5,684 bases of DNA, from the NCBI GenBank assembly GCA_937881145.1, contig CALGFL010000251.1, positions 1 through 5,684 on the forward strand. The letters run 5' to 3'. This DNA is from an uncultured Bordetella sp. Lineage in GTDB: Bacteria > Pseudomonadota > Gammaproteobacteria > Burkholderiales > Burkholderiaceae_B. The notes under the pieces were generated by a model. It had not been told where the DNA came from, did no database searches, and saw only the letters and a list, made by a program, of their open reading frames with translations. Below, one piece after another: positions 5,161 through 5,684 of the stretch (the stretch's first letter is position 1; each line of letters opens with the position of its first letter). The position numbers and the translations under genes are program-made.

Positions 5161-5684
5161 ATGAACGCACCCCCGTGGTCCGCGCCCGCCGACAGCGGGC
5201 GCTATTCGCCCTTGCGCCAGGCTGCGATCGGCACGGCGTGGGGCCTGCTGGTCGTGTTGATCTGGGCGGTGTGGGTCGTGTCCACTCGCGTCGGCGTCAA
5301 GACCTCGCTGCGTCCGATCGACATCATGCTCGTGCGCTACCTTTGCGCGTCGGCCGTGCTCGTGCCGCTTTGCCTGCGCCGCGGCATGCCGTTGAACGCG
5401 ACCAATTGGCGCGTGACGGCGCAACTGGTCGCCGGCGCGGGCGCGCCGTTCCTGTTCATCAGCGCCACGGGCATGAAATACGCGCCTGCCTCGCACATTG
5501 CTTCGGTGATGATCGGCTCGATGCCGTTCTTTGTCGCCATGCTTGCCGTGCTCACGATGCGCGAGCGGCTGCGGCGGCCGCAGTACGTCGGCTTCGCGCT
5601 GCTGCTGGCCGGCCTGGCGATCTTCGGCATTTTCGATTCGTCGGACGGCATCCAGGGCCAATGGCGCGGCCACGCCTTGTTCCT
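5161..5684 (+). CDS. EamA/DMT superfamily permease, partial (N-terminal 174 residues)
   Basis: An open frame starts at the ATG at 5161, 8 bp after the VOC stop, and runs off the right edge without a stop. The protein opens with a polar tail (MNAPPWSAPADSGRYSPLRQ) and then shows hydrophobic segments at about 21-40, 54-72, 84-101, 110-133 and 142-159, the five-helix first EamA repeat. The family loop between helices four and five appears as MRERLRRPQ (133-141), corresponding to the GERL motif. It is an inner-membrane permease and probably an exporter; its substrate is unknown. There is no clear ribosome binding site, so translation is likely coupled to the VOC gene. An in-frame TTG at 5137 inside the VOC gene is less likely. 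It is clearly different in sequence from the other EamA permease at 2569-3471, so this is not a local duplication. Confidence 0.88.
   Translation, partial: MNAPPWSAPADSGRYSPLRQAAIGTAWGLLVVLIWAVWVVSTRVGVKTSLRPIDIMLVRYLCASAVLVPLCLRRGMPLNATNWRVTAQLVAGAGAPFLFISATGMKYAPASHIASVMIGSMPFFVAMLAVLTMRERLRRPQYVGFALLLAGLAIFGIFDSSDGIQGQWRGHALF

Overview
The window looks like chromosomal DNA of a high-GC betaproteobacterium, probably Alcaligenaceae (Bordetella/Achromobacter type). That placement is an inference from strongly GC-biased codon use, the fkpB-ispH pair and the style of the RadC and IspH proteins. No database comparison was possible. No tRNA, rRNA, insertion sequence, integrase or CRISPR array was seen.

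Left part (1-2545), core genes: the 5' end of rpmE2 (ribosomal protein L31 type B, minus strand, running off the left edge) is preceded by a leader holding three tandem 16-bp repeats. Next comes radC (minus), then the divergent pair fkpB-ispH (plus). FkpB is a SlyD-like peptidyl-prolyl isomerase and IspH makes the final step of the non-mevalonate isoprenoid pathway. Their stop and start codons overlap by one base.

Middle part (2546-4031): an EamA/DMT permease gene (minus) lies opposite a divergent Lrp/AsnC-family regulator gene, across an AT-rich intergenic region. This is the usual layout of a regulated small-metabolite exporter. The regulator is broken by a one-base frameshift in its helix-turn-helix region.

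Right part (4039-5684): a gene for an ABATE/CGNR zinc-finger protein (putative transcription regulator, minus) is divergent from a VOC (glyoxalase-like) gene. A second EamA/DMT permease gene starts 8 bp after the VOC gene and runs off the right edge. The 121-bp divergent region is the most informative part of the window. Two divergent promoters appear to share one TTGACAA block as their -35 boxes. A perfect 20-bp palindrome sits on the -10/start region of the VOC promoter. A second AACC-N8-GGTT element lies about 43 bp away, inside the regulator's own promoter. The regulator's predicted transcript begins at its ATG, so it may be leaderless. Together this suggests a self-contained, autoregulated 'sense, modify or bind, and export' cassette. 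The ligand and the regulator-operator pairing are inferred, not shown.
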